Below, piece after piece: positions 33,554-42,343 of a stretch of DNA of 64,000 nt; position 1 is the stretch's first letter; each line of letters starts with the position of its first letter. This stretch comes from an uncultured Ruminococcus sp. (lineage in GTDB: Bacteria > Bacillota > Clostridia > Oscillospirales > Ruminococcaceae). Where the stretch lies: contig CADAHS010000004.1 in the NCBI GenBank assembly GCA_902787825.1, forward strand, positions 1 to 64,000, in the 5' to 3' direction. The notes under the pieces were generated by a model. The model was given only the letters and a program-made list of their open reading frames with translations, was not told where the DNA came from and ran no database searches. The position numbers and the translations under genes were made by a program.

Positions 33554-34429
33554 ATGGGCAATGAAGGCTTCGGAGCAGGTGAAAGTCACGGTATAAATGG
33601 TATATTGGGCAAAAACTTAATGACAAATCATCATGATGCCTTTGGTTCAAAGCACGAAAGCTATGATGATAATGCAGCTAAAGAGATCCTGTCTGATGAG
33701 CTTATTTCATTTGATTTTTCAAACAAAACTATCAGCGCATCTTGTGAACTTAAAGACGACGGGCTTCATGTCTTTGCATCAGGCGGAAGCTCCCAGCGTA
33801 GAGATGGTACAAGATTTAAGCTTGATTATATATCCTGTACAGACTTTCTGCTGAAAAAGCTGAACAGCATTATCAAACAGTATGATCTTGCAAGAAATAA
33901 CGGGTACAGATGCCATGTTGACGGATTGCCGGACGGCTGCGGTGACAGTATTTCAGCAATTTATAAGAGTGCAGAAAAACTGAATATGAGTTCAAACCAG
34001 GCGCCTACTGTACTATCTGATGCTTCAGCTGCAATTTATGAGGCGTTTCATGATGATGCATTGAAAAATGGTCTTGATTTCAATACTTCAGGATCAAACG
34101 TTAAGATTTACGATGATGCAGATAGGCAGTATTTACAAGGAAAATGGAAAGGCAAGCATTTTGGAAGAGAAATAATCGCTGTTTTTACAGGAGATACAGT
34201 AAAGATCTTTGTTGAAGGCAAAATGAGTGATAATACTGAATATACTATTTATGATGGTTTTGTAAGGGCAAACAGGCTTAAAGTGGGGAAGACCAAAGCC
34301 GAGAGCGATCACGATTATGAGGAATTTGAGGGATGCTCCTGTTTTGCCAAAAACAACAGCTTCACTCTTACAGCGTATTTTTTAAAGAATTCATATTCGA
34401 CCTGCAGCTTATACAAAGATCAAGAATAA
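33554..34429 (+). CDS. Uncharacterised protein
   Basis: The 291-residue protein is soluble with no signal peptide and not a family I can name. A central stretch, DFLLKKLNSIIKQYDLARNN followed by a GLPDGCGD loop, recalls clostridial proteins of unknown function with a YDLA-NNG and GLP-D motif. The C-terminal third (about 195-290) is a beta-rich domain containing QGKWKGKHFGREIIAVFTGD, and six Cys residues are scattered through the protein. AAAGGTGG is nine bases before the ATG at 33554; an ATG six bases earlier is too close to it. Confidence 0.65.
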   Translation: MGNEGFGAGESHGINGILGKNLMTNHHDAFGSKHESYDDNAAKEILSDELISFDFSNKTISASCELKDDGLHVFASGGSSQRRDGTRFKLDYISCTDFLLKKLNSIIKQYDLARNNGYRCHVDGLPDGCGDSISAIYKSAEKLNMSSNQAPTVLSDASAAIYEAFHDDALKNGLDFNTSGSNVKIYDDADRQYLQGKWKGKHFGREIIAVFTGDTVKIFVEGKMSDNTEYTIYDGFVRANRLKVGKTKAESDHDYEEFEGCSCFAKNNSFTLTAYFLKNSYSTCSLYKDQE

Positions 34430-34492
34430 ATAATTACAACTCGTAACCAATGTGATGAATTGTGATAGAATGATAAAAAATCGTTGTTTCCC

Positions 34493-34521
34493 TTGAAATT
34501 TCAGCAATATTGTGCTATAAT
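34493..34521 (+). promoter_or_regulatory. Promoter of the NfeD-SPFH operon
   Basis: TTGAAA, 17-base spacer, TATAAT; start codon 49 bases downstream. Confidence 0.75.
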
Positions 34522-34569
34522 TGTGCAAGTAGGTCAGAGGACCTGCTTTAAAGATTGGGGGGAGATAAA

Positions 34570-35004
34570 ATGTCAGAAACTTTTATGATCGTTTTCTGGG
34601 CTGTAGCATTTGTTTTTTTCCTGATTTGTGAGGTTGCGACCTGTACAGCACTTGTTTCAGTGTGGTTTGCATTGGGTGCTCTCATCTCAATGTTCTTCGC
34701 TATCGGCAAGGTAAGCTTCCTTGTACAGTGTATCGTCTTTGTGGTGTCGTCGGCTTTGCTGGTGGCATTGACAAGACCTTTTGCCAAAAAGCTTCAGGGA
34801 AAGAAAGTGCCTACAAACTACGAGCTTGATGAGGGCATGACAGCCGCAGTTATCGAGGATATTGATAACATTGCAAACAAGGGGCGTGTCCGACTCAGCG
34901 GTACTGACTGGGCTGCACGCAGTGAAAATGGCGAGCCGATACCTGCGGGTCATGCGGTTATAGTAGTTAAAGTTGACGGCTCTAAACTAATTGTAAGAGA
35001 ATAA
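34570..35004 (+). CDS. NfeD-family membrane protein
   Basis: The 144-residue protein has two to three membrane segments (about 5-75) and a C-terminal OB-like NfeD domain (about 85-144, GMTAAVIEDIDNIANKGRVR then GTDWAARSENGEPIPAGHAV). NfeD proteins pair with SPFH proteins in membrane microdomains. The gene lies 19 bases before an SPFH gene in the same operon, which supports the pairing. GGGGGAG precedes the ATG at 34570. Confidence 0.88.
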   Translation: MSETFMIVFWAVAFVFFLICEVATCTALVSVWFALGALISMFFAIGKVSFLVQCIVFVVSSALLVALTRPFAKKLQGKKVPTNYELDEGMTAAVIEDIDNIANKGRVRLSGTDWAARSENGEPIPAGHAVIVVKVDGSKLIVRE

Positions 35005-35023
35005 ATACATAACGGGAGGAAAG

Positions 35024-36007
35024 ATGATGGAAGGAATTTATATTCTTTTGGGGGTACTTGCGATAGTCATTCTGCTTATCGTATGTAACATTAAGGTAGT
35101 ACCACAGGCTTATGTTTATGTTATTGAACGTTTTGGTGCGTTCCACGCAGCATGGGGAACAGGACTTCACTGGAAAGTGCCGCTTATTGAGAAAGTCGCA
35201 AAGAGAGTTTCTATCAAGGAGCAGGTAGTTGATTTCCAGCCGCAGTCGGTTATCACTAAGGATAATGTCACGATGCAGATAGATACTGTTGTGTTCTTCC
35301 AGATCACTAATGCGATGCAGTTTACATACGGTGTTGAAAGACCTATATCTGCTATTGAGAATCTTACCGCTACGACTCTGCGTAATATTGTCGGTGATCT
35401 TGATCTTGAAGCAACACTTACATCAAGAGATATCATAAATACCAGAATTACTGCTATTCTTGACGAGGCTACTGACAGGTGGGGAATCAAGGTCCAGAGA
35501 GTTGAGCTGAAGAACATTCTTCCGCCAAGAGAGATCCAGGACGCCATGGAACGTCAGATGAAGGCTGACCGTGAAAGACGTGAAAAGGTAATTCAGGCAG
35601 AGGCAGAGAAGAAATCTCAGATCCTTGTTGCTGAGGGTGAAAAGGAATCAAAGATCCTTCGTGCACAGGCTGATAAGGAAGCAAAGATCCTTTCTGCTGA
35701 GGCTGATAAGCAGTCGCTGATACTTCAGGCAGACGCTATCAGGGAGCAGAAGATCCGTGAGGCAGAGGGTGAAGCTCAGGCGATCAATATGGTACAGCAA
35801 GCCATCGCAGACAGTATAGTAAAACTTAACGATGCTAACCCGAATGAACATGTTATCCAGCTCAAGAGCCTTGAGGCATTCGGAAAGGCTGCCGACGGCA
35901 GAGCTACAAAGATCATTATCCCAAGCGAGATACAGGGACTTGCAGGTCTTGCAACAGGTATCAAGGAAGTTGTTGCAAATAATAATACAACGCAGACCAA
36001 ACAGTAA
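35024..36007 (+). CDS. SPFH/stomatin-family membrane protein (QmcA/slipin type)
   Basis: The 327-residue protein has one N-terminal membrane helix (about 5-22), an SPFH domain (about 27-180, VIERFGAFHAAWGTGLHWKV and LRNIVGDLDLEATLTSRD) and a long helical region (about 175-255) with A-E-(G/A)-(E/D)-K-x-x-K-I-L repeats likely forming a coiled coil. It would oligomerise into a cage or scaffold at the membrane, with NfeD as partner. ATG at 35027 is an alternative start three bases downstream. A terminator follows. Confidence 0.9.
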   Translation: MMEGIYILLGVLAIVILLIVCNIKVVPQAYVYVIERFGAFHAAWGTGLHWKVPLIEKVAKRVSIKEQVVDFQPQSVITKDNVTMQIDTVVFFQITNAMQFTYGVERPISAIENLTATTLRNIVGDLDLEATLTSRDIINTRITAILDEATDRWGIKVQRVELKNILPPREIQDAMERQMKADRERREKVIQAEAEKKSQILVAEGEKESKILRAQADKEAKILSAEADKQSLILQADAIREQKIREAEGEAQAINMVQQAIADSIVKLNDANPNEHVIQLKSLEAFGKAADGRATKIIIPSEIQGLAGLATGIKEVVANNNTTQTKQ

Positions 36008-36018
36008 TACAATCTATT

Positions 36019-36047
36019 AAGCACCGCTTTATGCGGTGCTTTTTTTA
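36019..36047 (+). terminator. Terminator of the NfeD-SPFH operon
   Basis: AAGCACCGC/GCGGTGCTT stem followed by seven T residues. Confidence 0.9.
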
Positions 36048-36240
36048 TGTTTTTACGCAAAGTGTACAAAAACAGCACGGATTAACTGTGCATTCATACA
36101 AACTTGATTTATTTTTGCACATATTCCGGCATCTCAATCGTCTTATATAATAGAGTAATAATTTGTATCAATTTGTAACGAAAGCGTAATTGTAAAAATG
36201 TTAAATTGTGTTATAATTTGCTAATAAGAAGGTGCGTTAA

Positions 36241-37128
36241 ATGACTGAATATAAAAGCCGTAATATGACTGATCTGATATATTATTTGGTGAACTTATTA
36301 TATGGTATTTCTATATACTTTATTAACAAGATCGTAATCTATGATTCATGCTCATATTTTGTACTTATAACATCATTTATCGTATTGCAGAGTATAACTG
36401 TGATGTATATCAATAGTTTCAAGCGGTTGGCGATAGGTGATCTTTGTCTGATAACCGGATTTTACATAGTTGTTTCTATTTTTGAGACAGCAGAGCATTC
36501 GTTCAAAACTCTGTTTTATACTCTTGGTGCGTACTTTATGTATTTTGTGATAATATTTGTCGTTCAGATGATGATCTATGGTGTATATTCAGTTTATGGA
36601 TCTGCTTATAAAAAATATAACTCGGTAGATCACACCGCTTTGACTGATGAAAACACAGTGACTGGTCGCATAAAAGACCATCGTAAGCTTATAAAGCTTG
36701 TTGTATCGTTTATATTTGCGGGATACGGCGTATTTGTGTTGATAGCTGCTTCTTTGACAGATTGGCTGATGCCTTTGGGCGATTTTTATAACGCTGAATT
36801 TGATCTCAGTGGCTCAAAGTATTATTCTGAGAAAGAGGTCGAGCAGGCAGCAACTGAGGTGCTGACAGAACAATTTATTCACAGTGAAGACCGCAAGCTT
36901 TTGAAATTAGCATTCAGAAAAGACGGATTTAACAGCGAAGAAGAATTTGAGAATTATCGTAAGAAAAATCCTGAATTTACAAAAGGCATGGTCTTAGAAG
37001 CACAAGTGGTTATTACGGAAAACACACATTATTGCTATAGTGAGGGTGTGACATATCATTGGACTTATACGCTTGCAGGCACGGATAGCGGTTTGTGGAA
37101 GGTCATAAGCTGGGGCGGCGGAGGCTAA
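36241..37128 (+). CDS. Polytopic membrane protein with C-terminal DUF4829-like domain
   Basis: The 295-residue protein has five membrane segments (about 11-30, 38-58, 67-82, 90-118 and 155-180) followed by an extracellular part (about 185-295). That part carries KEVEQAATEVLTEQFIHSE, N-SEEEFENYRKKN and the closing GLWKVISWG, which resembles DUF4829/NTF2-like modules of clostridial proteins. AAGGTG precedes the ATG; a -10 TATAAT lies upstream at about 36211. It heads a close-packed group of membrane protein genes with no known function. Confidence 0.65.
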   Translation: MTEYKSRNMTDLIYYLVNLLYGISIYFINKIVIYDSCSYFVLITSFIVLQSITVMYINSFKRLAIGDLCLITGFYIVVSIFETAEHSFKTLFYTLGAYFMYFVIIFVVQMMIYGVYSVYGSAYKKYNSVDHTALTDENTVTGRIKDHRKLIKLVVSFIFAGYGVFVLIAASLTDWLMPLGDFYNAEFDLSGSKYYSEKEVEQAATEVLTEQFIHSEDRKLLKLAFRKDGFNSEEEFENYRKKNPEFTKGMVLEAQVVITENTHYCYSEGVTYHWTYTLAGTDSGLWKVISWGGGG

Positions 37129-37140
37129 GGAGGCAGAGAA

Positions 37141-38187
37141 ATGCAAAGGAGAATTTCTATTATTCTTGCAGTAATAATCATTCTGTTTACAGGCAGTATT
37201 ACTGCTTTTGCTCAGCCATTGGATGCACAAACTCTGTCGGTCAGGCTTTCAAATTACCCGAGTGAATGTGCATTTATCGATCTATTGGTCGAGCTTGACG
37301 AGACAAGTGGGTATTATACACAGGCAAACACTGAGAATATGCAAGCCCAGCATTTTGATACGACCGAGCTTGCAAAGTATTCAGAAGAAGGCTTTCTCAG
37401 CTATACCTGCCATTTTAAAGGAGCTTATAAAGATATCAGCATAAAAGACGGGTATGTATTAGTAGCCGAGCACGAACAGACGAGTAAAATTATGGCTGAA
37501 AAACTTAGCGTAAAGATCGCAGTGCTTGATAAAAACGGACATATCCTTAAAGTGTCTGATTCTATAACTATATGTGATAAGCGGCGATTTCTTGTAGATC
37601 TATCAGATTTAAAGTATGATTATCTAAACGATAAGGTAGATGCAAATATTTATTTCGAGCCTGACTACAGCGGATTGGTTACCGTATTTATAATTATGAT
37701 CTCTGTAGTTACTGTATTGATAGTATTTCTATTTGTTCATTCTATTTCAAAAAGCTTGAAAAGTTCAAGAAACAGTCAAAAAGACGATGTTCAGGTTAAT
37801 GAAGAGACTACGGGCGGCTATTTCAAAACGATTTTTTCCCTTACATTTCTTTTCTTCATCTTCGCACTTATATACGGCTTTGCTTTTACCGATTTAGTTT
37901 ATTATAATCATCTTCACCCGAGTGTAGAAAACTATATTATTCTTTTCTGTGTTCAGATGCTGCCGCTTGTGCTTATGGTAGTTACAGCTGTGAAGATCAA
38001 GGATTTCACGAAGTTTGTTATACCCGATTTTGTTTTTGGATTTATTCTGGCTCAGTTTGCAGGCAAGAATACACTTCTGCTTTTAGATATCTTCATTTTT
38101 ATTGTTGTTCAGGTCGTTTCTGTGTTTCTTGCAGTTGTTGTGAGCCATTTTACCCGTAAACGCAAAAGAGGTGTTTCTCATGAATGA
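37141..38187 (+). CDS. Membrane protein with signal peptide and outer domain
   Basis: The 348-residue protein opens with a signal peptide ending near A-F-A-Q (about 24). An extracytoplasmic beta-rich region follows (about 25-180), then one helix (about 182-205), and four more hydrophobic segments (about 230-340). I do not recognise the outer domain. It lies 12 bases after the preceding gene and overlaps the next by 8 bases, so the group is an operon. A role in a membrane complex is inferred. Confidence 0.6.
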   Translation: MQRRISIILAVIIILFTGSITAFAQPLDAQTLSVRLSNYPSECAFIDLLVELDETSGYYTQANTENMQAQHFDTTELAKYSEEGFLSYTCHFKGAYKDISIKDGYVLVAEHEQTSKIMAEKLSVKIAVLDKNGHILKVSDSITICDKRRFLVDLSDLKYDYLNDKVDANIYFEPDYSGLVTVFIIMISVVTVLIVFLFVHSISKSLKSSRNSQKDDVQVNEETTGGYFKTIFSLTFLFFIFALIYGFAFTDLVYYNHLHPSVENYIILFCVQMLPLVLMVVTAVKIKDFTKFVIPDFVFGFILAQFAGKNTLLLLDIFIFIVVQVVSVFLAVVVSHFTRKRKRGVSHE

Positions 38188-39193
38188 TAATTCCAAGAGA
38201 AGAACAGTGATCGAACAATGTGTTTTGTCAGTCTGGTTTGTAGCATTGTGTATATTTGACGGACCGGGTAATTATTATTTTCTGATAATGTTTTCATCAG
38301 TTTTACTTCTGATAAAAAAGAATATGCTTTATCTTATTATACCTGATCTTTGTTACTTCCTGACGGTGTTTGTAATGACACTTCTTGGCGACTGGAAGGA
38401 CTATTACTGGAATTATGGCGTTCACGGATATGAATATAACCCTTCTGTTTTCAACGGTGTCCGTGAGATATTAAAGGCATTCCTTTTAATACTTGTCGTG
38501 CAGTTTGTGATAATGTGCTTCTGTGGTTTTATCAGAATGATAATAAATTCGGGCAAGGAGACGTTTGAAACGATTCCTGATATGACACCTGACAAAACTG
38601 ATGTGCAAAACTCGACCGTAACGGCAGTCAATGAGCACAAAGCAGTGCATATTCCCGCTAATGCCACTGCGACCAGGATAACTGAAATCCCAGAGCCTGT
38701 CAGATCTGAAACAGATATGTCTGATTATCCAATGCCCCAAAGGACACCGGCAAATATCTTTGCAACGTTAATCCTGCTGCCTGTGTGCCTTATAGTATTC
38801 TATATAATGGTTTATTATGCAAGCACAGTTTCGGGCGGATTCAATGGATTGAACACTGTTATTGAATCTGGTTGTATTTTATTAATAGTTGAACCGATCA
38901 TCATTGCGACAGTAATGATACAGATCAACCCACGAAAGGCAGTTTCAAAGAAATACTTTAAAACATGGACAGTGATCGGAACGTTGATCTTTTTGTCAAT
39001 ACTTGGAGCCTTTTTGTTGTTTATACCTGAAGCCGTGTTTATACCGATATTATCAGCACCTCCATTTTTATCACTGTGCTTTTTCCTTATCAGAGCATAC
39101 TGGACGTGGCAGAAAATGAAAGGTGAAAGCACACCTTACGATGAGCAAGATAAAGACTCGCAAGATGATGACGAAAATGTGCTAATCTTATAG
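38180..39193 (+). CDS. Polytopic membrane protein of unknown function
   Basis: The 337-residue protein has four hydrophobic segments in the first third (about 12-55 and 92-118), a polar region (about 125-185, with Thr- and Glu-rich stretches), and four more segments (about 190-300), then an acidic tail (Asp/Glu-rich). GAGGTG precedes the ATG at 38180; an upstream GTG lies on that site. It overlaps the preceding gene by 8 bases. No family is recognised. Confidence 0.58.
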   Translation: MNDNSKRRTVIEQCVLSVWFVALCIFDGPGNYYFLIMFSSVLLLIKKNMLYLIIPDLCYFLTVFVMTLLGDWKDYYWNYGVHGYEYNPSVFNGVREILKAFLLILVVQFVIMCFCGFIRMIINSGKETFETIPDMTPDKTDVQNSTVTAVNEHKAVHIPANATATRITEIPEPVRSETDMSDYPMPQRTPANIFATLILLPVCLIVFYIMVYYASTVSGGFNGLNTVIESGCILLIVEPIIIATVMIQINPRKAVSKKYFKTWTVIGTLIFLSILGAFLLFIPEAVFIPILSAPPFLSLCFFLIRAYWTWQKMKGESTPYDEQDKDSQDDDENVLIL

Positions 39194-39216
39194 TCAATAA
39201 AAAGGGGAGAACGATC

Positions 39217-39465
39217 ATGGCATTTTTGGGTGTGCTTGCATCTGTTGGTCTGACGATAGCTGCCGCAGCCGTAATTATTGGTGGGATGGTGTTTTTGCTG
39301 AGCATACTGCCTATCATAATCGGCACTGTGCTTTTGCACGCAACAAAGCGTAAAAGGTTTGCTGTCGGTATCAGGATATTCGGGTACATCGCATTTATAC
39401 CTTCCGCTGCACTGGGGATATTCTTATTTGTAAAGATAATAAAAATGCTTGCGTTATTCAGTTAG
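39217..39465 (+). CDS. Small two-helix membrane protein
   Basis: The 82-residue protein has a long hydrophobic N-terminal region (about 1-42, Gly/Ile/Val-rich), a short basic loop (HATKRKRFAV) and a second hydrophobic segment (about 48-78). AAGGGGAG precedes the ATG. It is the last of the closely spaced membrane-protein genes. Function unknown. Confidence 0.6.
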   Translation: MAFLGVLASVGLTIAAAAVIIGGMVFLLSILPIIIGTVLLHATKRKRFAVGIRIFGYIAFIPSAALGIFLFVKIIKMLALFS

Positions 39466-39626
39466 CAGAAACGACGGAAGTAATAAGTACTTGTGCACAA
39501 AAAAAGCAATCAGGATTGTGCAAGGTTACAATTATTTTTAATAAATGCACGAAAACTGGTTTCTGAAACGTATACCTTATAGAAGTACAGAAATGTGTAA
39601 TAATAATTGACAGGAGGCGAGCGAGA

Positions 39627-40112
39627 TTGAATAGATCCAAAAAGATTACTATTATCGTTTGTATCTGCCTTGTGTGCACATGTACGTTTATACTTGGTAT
39701 ATTAAGAGGAGATCAGGGAAGCATGCCGTTTGGCGAACTGCATACAGAGAATATCGTTCAGGTCAAAACTGCCTTTGTACAGCCGGACGGTGAGCAGTAT
39801 GTTCTTGACAGAAAAGAGGTCGGCACGCTTGCTGACTATCTGCGTAAGGTGCGTATCAACTCTGAGAGACATGAACCCGCTATTGACGGTGGGTTTATAG
39901 GTATGTTTTTTCTTGAAATGAAAGACGGGAGCAGCGTCATGGTTTCTGCAAGCTGGAACTATTTTACTTATGGAGCTGATGTTTTTAACGCAGATCTGTA
40001 TGAAGTTGACGGCGAAATGACAAAGCCGATCTCAGATATGTACTTTGAACTGTTAGATGAACATGGCTCTGAAGATGAAAAAGATTTTCTTATGAAATGG
40101 GACAGCCGATGA
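39627..40112 (+). CDS. Membrane-anchored protein of unknown function
   Basis: The 161-residue protein has a signal-anchor (about 7-26, with three Cys) and an extracytoplasmic domain (about 30-160) of mixed alpha/beta type with DRKEVGTLADYLRKV and SASWNYFTYG motifs. A TTG start is used, with AGGAGGCGAG upstream; no ATG lies within the first 30 codons. It lies 161 bases downstream of the membrane-protein cluster and may be separate from it. I do not recognise the family. Confidence 0.6.
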   Translation: MNRSKKITIIVCICLVCTCTFILGILRGDQGSMPFGELHTENIVQVKTAFVQPDGEQYVLDRKEVGTLADYLRKVRINSERHEPAIDGGFIGMFFLEMKDGSSVMVSASWNYFTYGADVFNADLYEVDGEMTKPISDMYFELLDEHGSEDEKDFLMKWDSR

Positions 40113-40123
40113 GTGTTATAGAC

Positions 40124-40160
40124 AAAAAAAGCCGATGTCTGCAAAAAAGCAAGCATCGGC
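40124..40160 (-). terminator. Terminator of small membrane protein gene
   Basis: Minus-strand GCCGATG/CATCGGC stem, then seven T residues. Confidence 0.78.
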
Positions 40161-40179
40161 ATATATATTATATGCAAAA

Positions 40180-40335
40180 TTACTGTATTCCGCACTCGTC
40201 ATAGTCCTTCCACTTCTCGTAGTGTGCTTTTTCCTCACAGTATCTGTAAACCAGAAGTCCTGTTGAAGCAATAACGAGAATAAGCGCCCCCATCAAAGCC
40301 CAGAATGATTTTCTCTTTGAATATCTCTTTTCCAT
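40180..40335 (-). CDS. Small single-pass membrane protein
   Basis: The 51-residue protein has a basic N-terminus (MEKRYSKRKSF), one membrane helix (about 11-31) and a charged C-terminal tail rich in Glu, Lys and Tyr. AAAGGA lies about ten bases before the ATG; an ATG at 40365 in the same frame has no site. It has its own terminator. No family is recognised. Confidence 0.5.
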   Translation of the reverse strand: MEKRYSKRKSFWALMGALILVIASTGLLVYRYCEEKAHYEKWKDYDECGIQ

Positions 40336-40392
40336 AGTAAAAACATCCTTTCTCTTTATATGCAACTATTATACTACCAATTATCCTGTATG

Positions 40393-41028
40393 TCAATGAT
40401 TTTCTGTACTTTTTATTGGACTTGCACAGTATTTAACAGGGTGTTTTGTGCTATCTAAATACTTATCCTGATAAAAATCGAGAAATTCTTCAAGACAGAT
40501 CCCGTTTTGTTTGATGATAGATGCGCTTTCGGCACCTACATATCTATAATGCCACGGCTCGAACGAAATACCTGTGATATGTTCTTTCATTCTTGGATAT
40601 CGCAGGATAAATCCGTATTTATGAGCATTCTTTTCAAGCCAGATAGACTGGCTGCTTTTTGCAAAGCTCTCGCTTACGTCGTCCTCTCCCTCAATGGCAA
40701 GATCAGCAGCAAGTCCGGTCTCATGTTCACTGCAATGTGGCAGCGCAAGGGTTTTTCCGGTGGTTTCGACCGCAGATCTGTAATCAAGCCCCTCACCCAT
40801 TAGCTTTGAGATCTCCCTTTCCCACAGCATTTGCTGATAGTCTGCTGATCTGTATCCGGAAACAACTTGTATAAACAGGTTTTCTTTCATAGCTCCATCA
40901 AGCATTGATCCTAAAGCTTTTGCGGTCTGCTTTTCAAAACGTTTGCCCCTGAAATCAATGAGGCACAGCTTTTGGTCAAATTCTTCGGTAAGAGGTTCAA
41001 ATTTATTCACAAGTATCAGATAATTCAT
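40393..41028 (-). CDS. D-alanyl-D-alanine carboxypeptidase, VanY/M15B family
   Basis: The 211-residue protein is an M15B metallopeptidase. It has VVSGYRSADYQQML (entry motif), HCSEHETGLAADL (first Zn ligands His and Asp) and FEPWHYRYVG (Zn His). It trims the terminal D-Ala from peptidoglycan stems. No signal peptide is visible from the chosen start, so export would need another route or it may act intracellularly. GGAGGTG precedes ATG 41028; the longer reading frame upstream overlaps the spoIIP promoter and is rejected. It is divergent from spoIIP. Confidence 0.82.
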   Translation of the reverse strand: MNYLILVNKFEPLTEEFDQKLCLIDFRGKRFEKQTAKALGSMLDGAMKENLFIQVVSGYRSADYQQMLWEREISKLMGEGLDYRSAVETTGKTLALPHCSEHETGLAADLAIEGEDDVSESFAKSSQSIWLEKNAHKYGFILRYPRMKEHITGISFEPWHYRYVGAESASIIKQNGICLEEFLDFYQDKYLDSTKHPVKYCASPIKSTENH

Positions 41029-41082
41029 TGACTGCACCTCCGTTTCCTTAGTATTATATTCATCAGCAGCAGAATATGACAC

Positions 41083-41109
41083 ATATTTCATGCAGCAACA
41101 GCATATAAT
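41083..41109 (+). promoter_or_regulatory. Sigma-E-like sporulation promoter of spoIIP
   Basis: ATATT at 41083-41087 and CATATAAT at 41102-41109 are 14 bases apart, close to the sigma-E consensus (ATATT, 13-15 bases, CATACAnT). It lies 20 bases before the spoIIP start, and spoIIP is a sigma-E gene in Bacillus. A sigE gene is in this window. Confidence 0.55.
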
Positions 41110-41128
41110 TGTTACAGGAGATGATGAT

Positions 41129-42295
41129 ATGTACCTGAAAAGGACTTGCCTTAGTGCAGCCTGCGTCGTTGCACTTTGTTTTATGATACCGCTTGGAATG
41201 GAGATGTATGCGTCAAACAGTACACGTTTGAACAGACTTGCTGAGATATCTGCGAATGTTACTGTTGGCAATTACAATATAAGAATGAACAATGCAGATT
41301 CATCTGATGACGAAAGCGCATCAGATGATCAGGTAGGAAAGCTAACTGATGATCCGCTAATTGTCAGCCGAAAGAGCCTTTGGGATCTTGATATGGCACC
41401 GCAGGAGACTCAGCCTGTAATAAAGAGCAAAAAGGTTGTTACTGCTGTGCCATCAAAAGAGATACTTGACAAGGTCAAATATCCGGAAAGTATAGAAAAT
41501 CATGACGGTGTGATACAAAACTATACATATCCACATTATGTCGGACCGCAGTATATTGACCTTAAAAACGGTGGACAAGTCCGAAACTGCACTGATGTTT
41601 CAAACAGCACACTTATTGAGCAAAGCAAAATAGAACCTCTTTTCAAACTTGATAAAAACAGTGACCAGCCACAGATACTTATTTACCATACTCATACTAC
41701 TGAGAGCTTTGAGCCTTATGCAAGGAATTTTTATGATAATTCTTTTGCAAGCAAGACCACGGATATGACCAAGAATATTGTCAGTGTCGGTGATAGGATA
41801 TGTGAACAGTTTGATAAGGCGGGCATTGCTTACATTCACGATACGCTCGTCCACGATTATCCGAGTTACAATGATGCTTACGATTCAAGCAGAAAGACAG
41901 TTTCGGAGATATTGAAAAAATATCCGTCAATAAAGATTTGTCTTGATATTCACCGTGACGGTATCCAACGTGAGGATGGCACCAGGATCGCTCCAGTAAC
42001 TCAGATAGATGGTAAACAGGCAGCTCAAATAATGATAATCTCGGGTTGTGATGACGGGACTATGGGAATGCCTAATTATTTACAGAATTTTAGTTTTGCC
42101 TGTAAGCTGCAATCACAGATAGAGTCAGACAACAGTGGGCTGACAAGACCTGTACTGTTTGATTACAGACATTACAATCAGGATCTTACTACTGGTTCAT
42201 TGTTGATCGAGGTCGGAAGCCATGGTAACAGTCTGGATCAGGTACAGTATTCAGGCGAGCTGATCGGCAAGTCGCTGGTCAGATTATTTGGCTGA
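41129..42295 (+). CDS. spoIIP: Stage II sporulation protein P
   Basis: The 388-residue protein has an N-terminal membrane anchor (about 6-28) and the SpoIIP amidase/endopeptidase domain in the C-terminal half. Hallmarks are ILIYHTHTTESF (first Zn His and Glu), CLDIHRDGIQ (second His) and IEVGSHGNS. SpoIIP works with SpoIID and SpoIIM to degrade septal peptidoglycan during engulfment by the mother cell. CAGGAGATG lies upstream of the ATG. It is divergent from the VanY gene and transcribed from a sigma-E-like promoter, which indicates a working sporulation programme. Confidence 0.92.
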   Translation: MYLKRTCLSAACVVALCFMIPLGMEMYASNSTRLNRLAEISANVTVGNYNIRMNNADSSDDESASDDQVGKLTDDPLIVSRKSLWDLDMAPQETQPVIKSKKVVTAVPSKEILDKVKYPESIENHDGVIQNYTYPHYVGPQYIDLKNGGQVRNCTDVSNSTLIEQSKIEPLFKLDKNSDQPQILIYHTHTTESFEPYARNFYDNSFASKTTDMTKNIVSVGDRICEQFDKAGIAYIHDTLVHDYPSYNDAYDSSRKTVSEILKKYPSIKICLDIHRDGIQREDGTRIAPVTQIDGKQAAQIMIISGCDDGTMGMPNYLQNFSFACKLQSQIESDNSGLTRPVLFDYRHYNQDLTTGSLLIEVGSHGNSLDQVQYSGELIGKSLVRLFG

Positions 42296-42300
42296 AGAAT

Positions 42301-42334
42301 AGCCTATACCTTCCTTTACAGGCAAGTACCGGCT
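42301..42334. repeat. Imperfect hairpin between convergent spoIIP and cohesin-like genes
   Basis: AGCCTATACCTTCCT pairs with AGGCAAGTACCGGCT over 15 positions with mismatches. There is no strong T-run on either strand, though TTTTATTTC follows on the + side. It may serve as a weak bidirectional terminator. Confidence 0.4.
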
Positions 42335-42343
42335 GAATTGCTT

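Noticed and set aside
39480-39540. Inverted repeat CTTGTGCAC...GTGCAAG
   Set aside because: Arms are imperfect with a large loop and no T-run after it; not enough to call a terminator or operator.
40393-41271. N-terminal extension of the VanY-type gene to 41271
   Set aside because: It runs through the spoIIP promoter and start; the ATG at 41028 follows GGAGGTG.
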